Shown: positions 45,091-53,642 of the stretch, piece by piece
Layout of the letters: every line of letters starts with the position of its first letter
Numbering within the stretch: position 1 is the stretch's first letter
Source of the DNA: an uncultured Lachnospiraceae bacterium
Lineage (GTDB): Bacteria > Bacillota > Clostridia > Lachnospirales > Lachnospiraceae
NCBI GenBank assembly: GCA_934294885.1
Contig: CAKRAK010000011.1
Coordinates: 24,682 to 88,681, forward strand
Direction of reading: 5' to 3'
DNA length: 64,000 nucleotides
Position numbers and translations under genes: made by a program
The notes under the pieces: model-generated
The model's input: the letters and a program-made list of their open reading frames with translations, nothing else
What the model was told of the DNA's origin: nothing
The model's database searches: none

Positions 45091-46721
45091 TCGTCATCCC
45101 TCCGTTTGAAACAACACGCACCGGCAATCCATGTCTCCATGACTTTGGTTTTGTATATATCTTCTTTGGGAATGGTTGTTACATCCTGACTTAAAATAAC
45201 AAAATCAGCATCCTTTCCCACCTCAATAGAGCCTTTTTTATCCTCTAAAAAGTTTTCATAAGCTCCACCTAAGGTAAATGCCTTTAATGCAGACTTAATA
45301 TCCAATGCTTCTTTTCCAAAATACGGAGTTCTTGATTCCTTTGGATGCATCCGGTTCACCATTATATGAAGTCCCATCATGGTATTCGGTGGTACGGTTA
45401 CCGGAAAATCACTTGCCTGACTGATTACGATTCCTTCCTGTGCAAAGGTATTGACATAATACATCTGTTCCGCTCTTTCTTTACCAAGCAATGGCAGTTC
45501 CAAAGGCAGATAAAGTGGAGTTTCATAAAACCAGTAAGGATTCACAACCGCAACAACACCTAACTTCTTCATTCTCTTTGGATGATCCGGCTGGCAAACC
45601 TGCAAATGGGTAATTGCATTCCGATAATTACCCGGAACCGCTGTCTGTGCCGCTTCAAATCCATCTAAAGCTTCATCAATTGCGGCATCCCCAATTGCAT
45701 GAACATGAATCTGGAATCCCTCTTTTAGCGCTCTGGTCATTCTTTTGTTTAGTTCTTCCTGTTCATACATAACCGGTCCGCAATCAAACGGTGCCACACA
45801 ATATGGTTCCCGTAACAGAGCCGTGTGACCATCCACAACACCATCCATAAAAAATTTAATGGTATTCACCTGAACTTTTTCCTTATCAGAAAACCGCTTA
45901 TGAAGTGATATTGCATTTTGAAAGAAGCTATCCCCGTCATCCCCCGGATTTAATGTCGGTGCAACACGGTATGTAATTTTTAATTTACCTTCCTTTTCCA
46001 ATGTATCATATGCATCAAAACGGATTGCCTCATCACCGGAATGACTTAGCATCGGTTCAAAAGTCGATACAATTCCGTTTTCCAGGCCAATATTTTGATA
46101 ATACAAAATTGCCTGTTTATATTCTTCTACACCAATGTTTGGCATTGCCGGTGTAATCAGGTCAATTGCCATCTCCTGCAAAAATCCACTGGGTTCTCCA
46201 TTGGGATAGTGATTGATTTTTCCGCACTCCGGATCCAATGTATTCCTTGTAATTCCCGCAATTTCCATTGCTTTGGAATTTACCCACACGGAGTGATGTC
46301 CTTCATCGGATATAATAACCGCTCTGTCCGAAACCACTTCATCAATTAAATCCGCTGTCGGTCCTTCCGTACCAAATAACCCCGGATCAAATCCACCTCC
46401 GAATATAGGTTTTTTTCCCGGATGAGCCTGGGCAAACTCCTTAATTCTCTGCTGACATTTTTCAATGGAATCCACACCAAGGAAGGGTCCCATCGTCAAT
46501 TCCACAACCGAACTTACATGTGCATGTCCTTCCGTAAATCCCGCTGTTATCAACCCATTTTCACAGACCTTTATAATCGTTTTCTCAGATTTTAAGGAAA
46601 GTACATCCTCTTTTTTTCCTACGGCAATAATTTTTCCATTCTCCACTGCAAATGCTTCCGCATAGGGCATTGCATCTTGTGAAGTAAATATTTTTCCAAT
46701 CAAAATAAAATCTGCACTCAT
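45087..46721 (-). CDS. Amidohydrolase (YtcJ-like, Amidohydro_3)
   Basis: A 544-residue metal-dependent hydrolase of the amidohydrolase superfamily. Seen: TAGFTEGHAHVSS (HxH site, about residue 60), IHVHAIGDAAIDEALDGF, ITHLQVCQPDH and SDFPVTVPPNTMMGLH. The family cleaves C-N bonds in amides or related compounds. ATG 46721 follows GGGAGGG at good spacing (a TTG six bases earlier is less likely). It lies 24 bp after the potD-like gene, so its substrate is probably what the importer brings in. Confidence 0.88.
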   Translation of the reverse strand: MSADFILIGKIFTSQDAMPYAEAFAVENGKIIAVGKKEDVLSLKSEKTIIKVCENGLITAGFTEGHAHVSSVVELTMGPFLGVDSIEKCQQRIKEFAQAHPGKKPIFGGGFDPGLFGTEGPTADLIDEVVSDRAVIISDEGHHSVWVNSKAMEIAGITRNTLDPECGKINHYPNGEPSGFLQEMAIDLITPAMPNIGVEEYKQAILYYQNIGLENGIVSTFEPMLSHSGDEAIRFDAYDTLEKEGKLKITYRVAPTLNPGDDGDSFFQNAISLHKRFSDKEKVQVNTIKFFMDGVVDGHTALLREPYCVAPFDCGPVMYEQEELNKRMTRALKEGFQIHVHAIGDAAIDEALDGFEAAQTAVPGNYRNAITHLQVCQPDHPKRMKKLGVVAVVNPYWFYETPLYLPLELPLLGKERAEQMYYVNTFAQEGIVISQASDFPVTVPPNTMMGLHIMVNRMHPKESRTPYFGKEALDIKSALKAFTLGGAYENFLEDKKGSIEVGKDADFVILSQDVTTIPKEDIYKTKVMETWIAGACCFKRRDDE

Positions 46722-46745
46722 AAACAATTCCCTCCCGAAAAGAAA

Positions 46746-47837
46746 TTATTGTTCACCACTCATCAACTCATTATATAAAGTATCCATAATTGCCGTCTGT
46801 TCGTCACTGACACATAAATCCTCATGATCCGGCCACATATCCGCAAACTCTTGTATAATTGGATTATCGAAATAATTATCTGCGACGCTATCCTTAATCA
46901 AATCACTCTTAACAACCGGCACACCGCCCCATTCATTTGCCAATGCTGCGGCAGATTCGGCAGAATACGTATAATTAATAAATTCTGTTGCCAGATCCTG
47001 ATTTTTTGAACTGGCTGCAACTGTCCAATACTGTGTATAACCTAATGTCTCTGTTGGAATCATTTCAAATTTATCCCAGTTAGCATCATCATCAAACATT
47101 AAAACATTGTAATCATAGGTAAATGCAACGGAACAATCACCGGTTTCCAAAGGTGAAACAGAGCTTGCTCCAAAAGCCTTTACATTTTTCTTGATATCCT
47201 GCAATAATGCCTGTGCCTCATTCAATTCTTTTTCATCAGAGCTGCATGGAGAATAACCAAGTGCAAGCAACGCCTCTGCATATAAAGAAATAGTAGCATT
47301 GGTACACCATAACTGTCCCTTTAACTTCGGATTTGCCAAATCCTTAAAGGATTTGATTTCAATCGGACAGGTTTCCTTGTTCACCACAACACCTGTAAAT
47401 AACGCGCCGCAAATAGGAAGACTATACTGAAGCTCTTCATCTCCGATTGGTCCCTTCTCTACATAAATAGGCTCTATATTATCAAAATTTGTCAACTTAT
47501 CTCTGTCAATCGGTGCCAGCAGCTTTGCATCTACAAAAGATTTCATATATGCACTCTCCACATCAATCACATCGTACTCGCTATTACCCTGTAACATCTT
47601 TGCAAGAATGGTATTGGTATCTTCAACATAGGTAACATTAACATCTACGCCGTATTCCTTCTCAAATGCCGTTACCACATCATCCGCTACATCACCTTCC
47701 CAGGTGAGAACATTTAAAGTCTGACCCTTATATGCATTCTTTCCGTCTTCTTTTGTGTCCGTTCCACTTCCACATCCTGTCATCAAACCAATCAGTAATG
47801 AAACGACCGCACCTGTGATAAGTAGTTTTTTCTTCAT
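46746..47837 (-). CDS. Pot-type ABC importer, binding lipoprotein 1 (PotD-like)
   Basis: A 363-residue lipoprotein with lipobox LMTGCGSG and a periplasmic-binding-protein fold like PotD/PotF (LNVLTWEGDVADDVVTAFEKEYGVDVNVTY, seen in two parts). It captures the substrate outside the membrane. It is about half identical in layout to binding protein 2 (51105-52208). The Pot family takes polyamines but relatives take amino acids or opines, so the ligand is open. AGGAGG precedes the ATG. Confidence 0.88.
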   Translation of the reverse strand: MKKKLLITGAVVSLLIGLMTGCGSGTDTKEDGKNAYKGQTLNVLTWEGDVADDVVTAFEKEYGVDVNVTYVEDTNTILAKMLQGNSEYDVIDVESAYMKSFVDAKLLAPIDRDKLTNFDNIEPIYVEKGPIGDEELQYSLPICGALFTGVVVNKETCPIEIKSFKDLANPKLKGQLWCTNATISLYAEALLALGYSPCSSDEKELNEAQALLQDIKKNVKAFGASSVSPLETGDCSVAFTYDYNVLMFDDDANWDKFEMIPTETLGYTQYWTVAASSKNQDLATEFINYTYSAESAAALANEWGGVPVVKSDLIKDSVADNYFDNPIIQEFADMWPDHEDLCVSDEQTAIMDTLYNELMSGEQ

Positions 47838-47866
47838 ACTTCATTCCTCCTGTCTGCATATATAAC

Positions 47867-48679
47867 TTACAAGTCTGTTTTCTTTTGTCTTTTAAATTTT
47901 CCGGATTTCACTGCATCTGCCACCAGATAAAGAATCACGCATAAGATGCTGACCCCGAATATAATCGTGGTAAGGGCATTGATTTCCGGGGAAATTCCTT
48001 TTTTCATCATAGAATAAACCTTCATCGGAAGTGTTGTTGTTCCGGCATCCGCCAAAAACGAAGTAATAATCAACTCATCCAGTGAAAGGGAAAATGCCAT
48101 AAATGCGCCGGAAACGATACCCGGCATAATCTGTGGAATCGTTACATGAAATAATGTATAAATCCGGTCTGCACCCAAATCCAAGGAAGCCTCCTCAATA
48201 GACGGATCCATTCCCACAAGTCTTGCCTTTACCGTTATATAAACATAAGGCAGGCAAATGGTTGTATTACCGATTACAATTACCGGAACCCCTAAGGAAA
48301 TTCCTGTTGTATTGAATATCATAAATAATGCGACTGCCAACACAATTTCCGGAATAACAATCGGAAAATAAATGGAATTGGTAATTAATTTCGCCAGTTT
48401 ACTCTTTGTTTTCTTAAATCCAATGGCACCCATTGTTCCAATCAGGGTTGAGAATACAGTAGTAAGGAATGCGATTAAAATCGTTAATCCAAATATACTC
48501 CAAAGCTCACTGTCCCCCATCAGCTTTTCGTACCATTTTGTAGTAAAGCCCTGCCATACAACATTTGCCTTACTGACGTTAAAGGAAAATGCCACCATTA
48601 CCACAACCGGTGCATAAAAGAAAATAAACAATAAAATGACATATATTTTTTGTATGTTGTTTAAAATCGTTTTCTTCAT
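47867..48679 (-). CDS. Pot-type ABC importer permease (PotC-like)
   Basis: A 270-residue membrane protein with six helices and the EAA loop (EEASLDLGADRIYTLFHVTIPQ) that docks on the ATPase. It begins three bases after the potB-like stop and precedes binding protein 1 by 29 bp. Confidence 0.92.
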   Translation of the reverse strand: MKKTILNNIQKIYVILLFIFFYAPVVVMVAFSFNVSKANVVWQGFTTKWYEKLMGDSELWSIFGLTILIAFLTTVFSTLIGTMGAIGFKKTKSKLAKLITNSIYFPIVIPEIVLAVALFMIFNTTGISLGVPVIVIGNTTICLPYVYITVKARLVGMDPSIEEASLDLGADRIYTLFHVTIPQIMPGIVSGAFMAFSLSLDELIITSFLADAGTTTLPMKVYSMMKKGISPEINALTTIIFGVSILCVILYLVADAVKSGKFKRQKKTDL

Positions 48680-48682
48680 AGG

Positions 48683-49591
48683 CTATGCTCCTAAATCATC
48701 CAAATCTCCACCAAGTTTCGTATAAATAAATACCATTAACAAAATAACAATTGCCAGTACCATAGAAAGGGCTGCTCCAAAAGGCCAGTCTCTGGATATC
48801 GTAAACTGCCTGTAAATCAGATTACCAATCATTAAACTGGTTCCTCCACCTAACATATCCGTAACCATGTAATATCCGATACATGGAATAAATGTTAAAA
48901 TTACCGCGGCAAAAATTCCCGGTGAGGTAAGAGGCAACGTTACCTTCATAAAGGTCTTCACGGGACCTGCTCCCAAATCCTTAGATGCCTCAATCAATCC
49001 ACGATCCAATTTTTCAATAGATGAATACATAGGCAGCACTGCAAAAGGAAGGAACATATAGATCATACCTACAATAATGGCAAAGTTGTTATAAAGCAGT
49101 GCCAGCGGTTTCCGAATCAAACCGATATTCATTAAAAATGTATTAATAATACCGCTGTTGTTTAAAATAATGACAAAGCTGTAAAGGACAACCAATCCAC
49201 TTACCCACAGGGGCAGCATTAACAATACTGTTAACAGGGATGATGTCTTACTTTTTACACGGGCAATAAAATTCGCCAAGGGATATCCCATTAATATGGT
49301 AAAAAGTGTTGTCCAGCAGGCAACAATCAAAGACTGTTTGATTACATCCGCATACACCGGATTTAATATTTCCTTATAATTATCAACCGTGGGTGTATAC
49401 TGAATAATACCGAGGGGACCCTTTGTCATAAAACTCATAAATGCAAGTAATACAAAGGGTGCCATGATAAAAAGGATTGTCCATATTGTCATGGGAGCCT
49501 GCATAATCAACGTTGTAATCCGTTCCCGTCCGGATTTTTTTGATTTTCCTTTTTTCTTTAATTCCCTTTTTTCTCCATCATTCTTCTTCAT
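48683..49591 (-). CDS. Pot-type ABC importer permease (PotB-like)
   Basis: A 302-residue permease with a basic Lys-rich N-terminus, six helices and EAA loop (IEASKDLGAGPVKTFMKVTLP). The start at 49591 follows GGGAGGTGATCC and overlaps the potA-like gene by 14 bp. Confidence 0.92.
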   Translation of the reverse strand: MKKNDGEKRELKKKGKSKKSGRERITTLIMQAPMTIWTILFIMAPFVLLAFMSFMTKGPLGIIQYTPTVDNYKEILNPVYADVIKQSLIVACWTTLFTILMGYPLANFIARVKSKTSSLLTVLLMLPLWVSGLVVLYSFVIILNNSGIINTFLMNIGLIRKPLALLYNNFAIIVGMIYMFLPFAVLPMYSSIEKLDRGLIEASKDLGAGPVKTFMKVTLPLTSPGIFAAVILTFIPCIGYYMVTDMLGGGTSLMIGNLIYRQFTISRDWPFGAALSMVLAIVILLMVFIYTKLGGDLDDLGA

Positions 49592-50714
49592 CCGGATCAC
49601 CTCCCTCAATGTCACGAACAGAATCCGTATCCACAAGGTTTTTCTCCTTTATTACTACTCCTTTTGATAAATCCCAGTACAAATAAAGCAATTCTCCGTT
49701 TTCAGCCAAATCATCCGCATCAAAACGATTGATTCGGATTTCGGTACCATCATTTAACGTAATCATCATCTTAATGAGGTTTCCCACAAATATCTGTTCC
49801 TTTACCACACCCTTAATGGAAAATCCTTCAACCGGCGTCTTGGAGAATTTCATATTTTCCGGTCGGATGGATACTGCCACACCATCCGACACCTTAATCT
49901 TTTTCTTCGGATCAATCATTACAGTTGCTTTACCAACCTCTGTTCCGATTACCGCCTTGTCTCCATCTACAGAAAGAACCATTGCATCTAACAGATTGGT
50001 TTCACCAATAAAGCTTGCGACAAATTTTGTCTTTGGATGCTCGTAGATATCCTTTGGTGCCGCTAACTGTTCAATTCGTCCCTGATTAATAATGGCAATC
50101 CGGTCAGACATGGTTAATGCCTCTTCCTGATCATGGGTTACATATACAAATGTAATTCCCAGTTTCTTCTGCAACCGTTTTAACTCAATCTGCATCTGTT
50201 TACGAAGCTTTAAATCCAATGCACCGAGAGGCTCATCCAACAACAATACCTTTGGCCGGTTAATAATTGCCCTTGCAATTGCCACACGCTGTTTCTGACC
50301 TCCGGACATCTGGGTAATCCTTCTTTTTTCAAAGCCTTCCAGCTGTACCATCTTCAGTGCTTCCATTACCCGTTCCCGAATTTCATTCTTCGGAACTTTT
50401 TTTACCCTCAGTCCGTATGCAACATTGTCATACACATTCATATTGGGAAATAATGCATAATTCTGAAATACCGTATTAACATCTCTTTGATACGGCTCCT
50501 TTTTATCCACACGCTCCCCCTGTACCTTAATTGTTCCGGAAGAAGGCATCTCAAATCCGGAAATCATACGAAGAGTTGTTGTTTTTCCACAGCCGGAGGG
50601 TCCTAACAAAGTCAGGAACTCTCCTTCCGCTATGTTCATATTCATATTTTTTACAACATGATTTTCTCCATATAATTTATCCACATTCATTAGTGAAACA
50701 ATCGTTTTACTCAT
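49578..50714 (-). CDS. Pot-type ABC importer ATPase (PotA-like)
   Basis: A 378-residue ATPase. Walker A GPSGCGKTTTLRM (about 38-50), signature QMSGGQKQRVAIARA (about 137), Walker B VLLLDEPLGALDLK, and a C-terminal TOBE domain. It powers the importer. It starts 18 bp after the PII-like gene. Confidence 0.95.
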   Translation of the reverse strand: MSKTIVSLMNVDKLYGENHVVKNMNMNIAEGEFLTLLGPSGCGKTTTLRMISGFEMPSSGTIKVQGERVDKKEPYQRDVNTVFQNYALFPNMNVYDNVAYGLRVKKVPKNEIRERVMEALKMVQLEGFEKRRITQMSGGQKQRVAIARAIINRPKVLLLDEPLGALDLKLRKQMQIELKRLQKKLGITFVYVTHDQEEALTMSDRIAIINQGRIEQLAAPKDIYEHPKTKFVASFIGETNLLDAMVLSVDGDKAVIGTEVGKATVMIDPKKKIKVSDGVAVSIRPENMKFSKTPVEGFSIKGVVKEQIFVGNLIKMMITLNDGTEIRINRFDADDLAENGELLYLYWDLSKGVVIKEKNLVDTDSVRDIEGGDPDEEE

Positions 50715-50731
50715 AACATTCCACCTCCCAT

Positions 50732-51073
50732 TTATCCAATGGCATCGGAATTACGCTCATTTGTACGAATTCGAACTGCTTCCAAAACATCAGTAACAAA
50801 TATTTTTCCGTCACCATTCTTTCCGGTATGTATGGTAGTGGTTAAATCAACCAGAATATCCTCTACCATATCATCCTCCACTACTACAAATGCCATAATC
50901 TTCGGCAACAAGTTGATATCTTCACCTGTAAAATTCATTTCCGGCAAATAACCCTTCTGTCTACCGCATCCCATTACCGAATATACTGTCATACCCTGAC
51001 AATTATGAGATGCCAAAACTTCCTTTAAACCAACCAGCTTTTCCGGTCTTGTAACAACTTCTATTTTCTTCAT
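50732..51073 (-). CDS. PII-like regulatory protein (GlnB family)
   Basis: A 113-residue protein. MKKIEVVTRPEKLVGLKEVL at the start, GRQKGY in the T-loop position (about residue 37-42) and TGKNGDGKIFVTDVLEAVRIRT (B/C-loop) fit PII trimers that sense ATP/ADP and 2-oxoglutarate. The usual uridylylated Tyr context is not obvious. It is embedded in the importer operon between binding protein 2 and the ATPase, so it may gate the transporter in response to nitrogen status, as GlnK does with AmtB (inference). Confidence 0.85.
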   Translation of the reverse strand: MKKIEVVTRPEKLVGLKEVLASHNCQGMTVYSVMGCGRQKGYLPEMNFTGEDINLLPKIMAFVVVEDDMVEDILVDLTTTIHTGKNGDGKIFVTDVLEAVRIRTNERNSDAIG

Positions 51074-51104
51074 AATCATTCCTCCACTTCGATTTTAACT
51101 ATAG

Positions 51105-52208
51105 TTAATTACCACCCATTAACTGGGTATAATAAGTATCCATAATATTTATCTGCTTATCATCAACTGCTACCAGCCAGCTCTTATCCGCTAATTCCTC
51201 ATATTTTTCAATACATGGATTATCATAAAAGTCATCCGGCAATTTATCCTCTATATATTCCTTCTGAACCATTGGAACCTGTCCCCATTCATCTACATGC
51301 ATTGCAACTGCATCCGGACTGATCATGTAATCAATAAATTTCTGGGCTAACTCCTTTTTTTCACTGGTCGCTGTAATACCCCAGTACTGAACAAATTTCT
51401 CATAATCGGAATCGATATCAGCAATTGCAAATTTATCCCAGTTTTCCTCATTATCAAAACAAAGGACTGCGTAATCCCAGCAAAATGCAACGGAACATTC
51501 CCCATTTTCCAAGGCTGACACTGCACTCTCACCAACAAAGGTCTTTACATTTTTCTTAATCTCCGAAAGAAGATCGTTTGCTTCCTTAATTTCATTTTCA
51601 TCTGTGGAATCTGGCTCATATCCTAAGGCTTCCAATGCTGCACCATATAAAGAAATGGTAGAGTTAACCATTGCAATCTGACCCTTTAACGCAGGATCTG
51701 CCAAATCCTTAAAAGATTTTATCTCAATCGGACAGGTTTCCTTATTATAAATAATACCTGTATAGCCGGCATTCATATCCGGTGTTGTATATTCCATTTT
51801 TTCATCTCCGATTGCCCCTGTTTCCATTAAAGACTTATCAACATACTTCTCATTCGGAATTGCACTATGGTCAATTTTCTGTAGTAACCCATTATCAACA
51901 AAGGACTTTACATATGCTGCCTCTATATCACAGACATCATATTCATTACCACCTTCCACCAGCTTACTGATCATGGTATCCGTATTTTCAATATAGGTAA
52001 TGTTAACTGTGCAATTATTTTCTTTCTCAAAATTATGGATTGCTTCTTCCGAAAAGCATCCGTCCCAGATACAAATATTTAGTTCCTGCGCCTCATCACC
52101 TGTATTCTTCGTATCCTTCGTATCCTTAGAACCACATCCTGTCATTAATCCAAATAACAATGTACCTACCATAAATAAACTTAAATATTTACATATCCTA
52201 TTTTTCAT
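51105..52208 (-). CDS. Pot-type ABC importer, binding lipoprotein 2
   Basis: A 367-residue lipoprotein with lipobox LMTGCGSK and the same fold as binding protein 1 (NICIWDGCFSEEAIHNFEKE; CPIEIKSFKDLADPALKGQ). Start 52208 follows AGGAGG with nine-base spacing. Two binding proteins for one permease pair suggests two related ligands or an affinity variant. Confidence 0.88.
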   Translation of the reverse strand: MKNRICKYLSLFMVGTLLFGLMTGCGSKDTKDTKNTGDEAQELNICIWDGCFSEEAIHNFEKENNCTVNITYIENTDTMISKLVEGGNEYDVCDIEAAYVKSFVDNGLLQKIDHSAIPNEKYVDKSLMETGAIGDEKMEYTTPDMNAGYTGIIYNKETCPIEIKSFKDLADPALKGQIAMVNSTISLYGAALEALGYEPDSTDENEIKEANDLLSEIKKNVKTFVGESAVSALENGECSVAFCWDYAVLCFDNEENWDKFAIADIDSDYEKFVQYWGITATSEKKELAQKFIDYMISPDAVAMHVDEWGQVPMVQKEYIEDKLPDDFYDNPCIEKYEELADKSWLVAVDDKQINIMDTYYTQLMGGN

Positions 52209-52245
52209 AACTGTCATCCTCCTTACCTATGTATTTTTTATCTAT

Positions 52246-52281
52246 AAAAAAAGCCAAAGATAACATCTTGTCATCTTTGAC
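52246..52281 (-). terminator. Intrinsic terminator after the alcohol dehydrogenase gene
   Basis: Stem 52253-52265 with 52269-52281, then a run of seven Ts on the minus strand. It lies between the alcohol dehydrogenase stop and binding protein 2, so the importer genes are read by leakage or another promoter that I cannot see. Confidence 0.75.
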
Positions 52282-52288
52282 TATATTT

Positions 52289-53455
52289 TTAAAAGCAATC
52301 TTCATAAATCTGCTTTACATCTTCAATTGTCAGGGATAATGGACCTCCACAATCCAATCCGAACTCTTCTACTGCCTGTTGTGCCATTTGATTCAGATTA
52401 TCTTTATTCTGGGCACCAATGGAACGAAGTGTCAATGTAAGACCTATGCTTTCATAGAACTCTGCTGTTTTTTGAATTATCATCCCGGCAGTATCCATAT
52501 CCGTTCCCTCTATGTCAAATGCCTCCCTGCCATATTCCAAAAACGCAGGTAATGTATTTTCATTCAATATATGCTTCATCCATGCGATATCCATAATAGC
52601 CATTCCGTGACCATGGGTAACATGATACTGATTGGTTAACTGATACTCCATTCCGTGACAAGGCCAGCTGCTAAAGGTTCCTCCGGCAACAAATCCGTTA
52701 ATCGCCCAACTGGCTGCCCACATCAGGTTTGCTCTTGCTGCTTCATCATCCGGATGCTCCACTGCAACGGGACCATAGCGTACACACGTCCGTAAAACGC
52801 TGTTCATCATGGCTCTTTGTATATCAAGAATGGTATCTCCATTAAAATAATACTCAAATATATGAGACATAATATCTGCCACTCCCGCAGCCGTATGATA
52901 AGGCGGTACGGTATATGTATATGTCGGATCCAGAATAGATACCTTCGGATACAGCAGTTCAGAATTAATTTCTGCCTTATCCCGCAACTCTTCATTGCTG
53001 ATTACAGAACTGGCGTCCATTTCCGAACCGGTAGCAGCTACGGTTAAAACCGATACAATGGGTAAAGCCTTTGTGATATAATCGTTGTTTTTAACAATAT
53101 CCCATGCATCCCCTTCATAAAATACACCAACGGCAATTGCTTTTGCACAATCGATGGTGCTTCCACCACCAATGGGAAGTAACACTTCAATGTTATTTTC
53201 CCTGCAAATCTTAATTCCTTTTTCAACCGTTGCAATTTGCGGATTCGGTTCCACTCCGGATAATTCATGATAAGTGATTCCACTTTCCTTCATGAGTCTG
53301 ACTGCTTCATCATAAATTCCATTCTTTTTTATACTTCCTCCACCGTACAAAAGTAAAACCTTACTTCCGTACTCAGCAAGAAATTCCGGCAACCGTTGAA
53401 TCTGACCCTTTCCAAAAGCAATTTTGGTTGGGATATGATAGATAAAATTTTCCAT
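52289..53455 (-). CDS. Iron-containing alcohol dehydrogenase (butanol dehydrogenase-like)
   Basis: A 388-residue group III alcohol dehydrogenase. NAD(P) motif LPIGGGSTIDCAKAIAVG (about 93), metal ligands in AAGVADIMSHIFEYYF, CHGMEYQLTNQYHVTHGHGMA. It reduces aldehydes or oxidises alcohols in the cytoplasm, closest in style to YqhD/BdhA. It is first after the MerR-type promoter at 53597-53627, so it probably removes an aldehyde made in the pathway. AGGGAGGCG precedes the ATG. Confidence 0.92.
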   Translation of the reverse strand: MENFIYHIPTKIAFGKGQIQRLPEFLAEYGSKVLLLYGGGSIKKNGIYDEAVRLMKESGITYHELSGVEPNPQIATVEKGIKICRENNIEVLLPIGGGSTIDCAKAIAVGVFYEGDAWDIVKNNDYITKALPIVSVLTVAATGSEMDASSVISNEELRDKAEINSELLYPKVSILDPTYTYTVPPYHTAAGVADIMSHIFEYYFNGDTILDIQRAMMNSVLRTCVRYGPVAVEHPDDEAARANLMWAASWAINGFVAGGTFSSWPCHGMEYQLTNQYHVTHGHGMAIMDIAWMKHILNENTLPAFLEYGREAFDIEGTDMDTAGMIIQKTAEFYESIGLTLTLRSIGAQNKDNLNQMAQQAVEEFGLDCGGPLSLTIEDVKQIYEDCF

Positions 53456-53540
53456 TGCTTCGCCTCCCTTACCGTCTTTTAACCTGTGAACAACTCGCTT
53501 TTCTTAATTTTTAATTCATAAGATATAATTTCCTATGAAT

Positions 53541-53574
53541 TAAAAAAGTGCTTAGGAATTCCTCCTAAGCACTT
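53541..53574 (-). terminator. Terminator after rpoC
   Basis: A 12-bp stem, AAGTGCTTAGGA (53547-53558) with its complement (53563-53574), followed by six Ts on the minus strand. It lies downstream of the MerR-type promoter at 53597-53627, so it may also attenuate the alcohol dehydrogenase transcript. Confidence 0.85.
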
Positions 53575-53596
53575 CTTTGTGTTTTTCATGTTTCAA

Positions 53597-53627
53597 AGAA
53601 TATACCCTAGTATTATACCAGAGTCAA
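53597..53627 (-). promoter_or_regulatory. MerR-type promoter for the alcohol dehydrogenase/importer genes
   Basis: Minus strand -35 TTGACT (53622-53627), 19-bp spacer, -10 TATTCT (53597-53602), with dyad CCCTAGTAT-T-ATACCAGAG (53605-53623). Confidence 0.72.
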
Positions 53628-53642
53628 TACTTTTTTAACAAA

